Origin: Fidelibacterota bacterium
Lineage (GTDB): Bacteria; Fidelibacterota; UBA2242
Reading direction: 5' to 3'
DNA length: 5,766 nucleotides
NCBI GenBank assembly: GCA_030655795.1
Contig: JAUSPJ010000305.1
Location: forward strand, 1-5,766
The translations under genes were made by a program, and so were the position numbers. Shown one piece after another: positions 5,167-5,766 of this stretch; position 1 is the stretch's first letter; every line of letters starts with the position of its first letter. The notes under the pieces were generated by a model. It saw only the letters and a list, made by a program, of their open reading frames with translations. It was not told where the DNA came from and did no database searches.

Positions 5167-5766
5167 ATAACAAAATGACACCTGATCCAAAACTGCTGAA
5201 TCGCCTGGAGTCATTGCGGCAGAAAATCTCAGAGGAACAGAGAGAATCTCTTAACCAGGCTCAAAAAAAAGGGGAAAGCAGTTATAATAAAAAGGTCGAT
5301 GAGCTGCTGGATTATCTGTCCAAAGTTGCCCGTGATATTTCCCGTCGGCGTTACGGCGATCCCCTGGAGATATTTGAACTGACCAAGACCGGTGTGTATC
5401 CGGAACGGATTTATGAACTGGCAGAGTCCTTTGGAATGATGATTGTAAAAGTGGAAGCCCGCGAACTGCGCCTTGAGCAGATTATAGAAAAGCTGCAGAA
5501 CCTGAATGCTCATCTGCAGTCAGAATGTGACAATCGGGCAAAAATCGAGAAAGAATTACAGGGTTACCGCGATAATCTTGAATCGCTCATCTGTGAACGT
5601 ACTGACGAATTGATGAAAACCAACGAGATGCTGAAAATCGAAATTCTCGAACGTCAGGCAATTGATGAAGACCGTAAAAAACTAGTCGATGACCTCCAGG
5701 AAGCTATAGACAATATCAAGACCCTGAAAGGCTTGATTCCCATCTGTTCCTCCTGTAAAAACATCC
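5163..5766 (+). CDS. Cytoplasmic signalling protein with the same HAMP-like domain, coiled coil and CxxC module (3' end missing)
   Basis: The reading frame is open to the window end, giving 201 residues of an unfinished protein. Residues 1-45 are charged and helical. Residues about 47-105 repeat the kinase's N-terminal domain almost motif for motif: ARDISRRRYGDPLEIFELTK at 56-75, then YP-RI and LAESFGMM at 86-93. A long coiled coil follows (about 105-188), including the stretch ERTDELMKTNEMLKIEILER at 145-164 that is common before PAS or output domains. The last residues, LKGLIPICSSCKNI (188-201), begin a known module with Cys195 and Cys198 that usually continues with a second CPxC pair and sits at the C-terminus of signalling proteins, particularly in deltaproteobacteria; metal binding is presumed. 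The first codon overlaps the kinase stop by 4 bp. It may act as partner or modulator of the kinase; no receiver or catalytic domain is visible in the part seen. Confidence 0.88.
   Translation, partial: MNNKMTPDPKLLNRLESLRQKISEEQRESLNQAQKKGESSYNKKVDELLDYLSKVARDISRRRYGDPLEIFELTKTGVYPERIYELAESFGMMIVKVEARELRLEQIIEKLQNLNAHLQSECDNRAKIEKELQGYRDNLESLICERTDELMKTNEMLKIEILERQAIDEDRKKLVDDLQEAIDNIKTLKGLIPICSSCKNI

Noticed and set aside
4823..5170. Plus-strand open frame of 115 codons in another frame
   Set aside because: It overlaps the kinase ATPase domain, whose N, G1, F and G2 boxes are all intact in the main frame.
5229..5513. Minus-strand open frame of 94 codons
   Set aside because: It lies opposite the conserved HAMP-like domain and coiled coil of the last gene; no family resemblance.

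Overview
The window looks like chromosomal DNA of a medium-GC bacterium (roughly mid-40s % GC by eye) that uses Shine-Dalgarno sites and accepts TTG starts. The gene order efp-accB-accC, the sequence style of the EF-P, and the signalling proteins (a PAS histidine kinase, then a protein with a CxxC tail module) fit an FCB-group-like or deltaproteobacterium-like environmental lineage such as Calditrichota, KSB1 or Marinimicrobia. That placement is an inference; no rRNA or other marker is present to settle it.

Left part (1-1658, all on the minus strand): a compact housekeeping operon, efp (elongation factor P), accB (biotin carboxyl carrier protein) and accC (biotin carboxylase, cut by the window edge at the start of its glycine-rich ATP loop). 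A sigma-70-type promoter with a perfect TTGACA box and 17-bp spacer lies just upstream of efp. AccB and AccC work together in the first half-reaction of acetyl-CoA carboxylase. efp and accC both appear to start with TTG.

Middle (1596-2043, 448 bp without a gene): the divergent intergenic region holds the efp promoter and then a roughly 281-bp repeat-like element. The element is bounded by 12-bp perfect inverted repeats and contains a perfect 40-bp palindrome, a chain of small hairpins and a 9-bp direct repeat. It resembles a non-autonomous mobile or REP-like intergenic repeat. A possible promoter for the rightward gene follows it, almost touching the start codon.

Right part (2044-5766, plus strand): a CehA/McbA-type PHP metallohydrolase with a possible N-terminal membrane segment; a soluble PAS histidine kinase; and, overlapping it by 4 bp, the 5' part of a second signalling protein. 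The last two share a closely similar N-terminal HAMP-like domain of about 65 residues, so they look like a duplicated sensory input module within one operon. The kinase carries two oddities: Asn instead of Glu/Asp after the phospho-accepting His, and a short in-frame palindromic insertion in the last turn of its PAS domain.

I see no tRNA, rRNA, CRISPR array, transposase gene or phage gene. The most unusual items are the structured intergenic element, the palindromic insertion inside the kinase gene, and the repeated uncharacterised N-terminal signalling domain.
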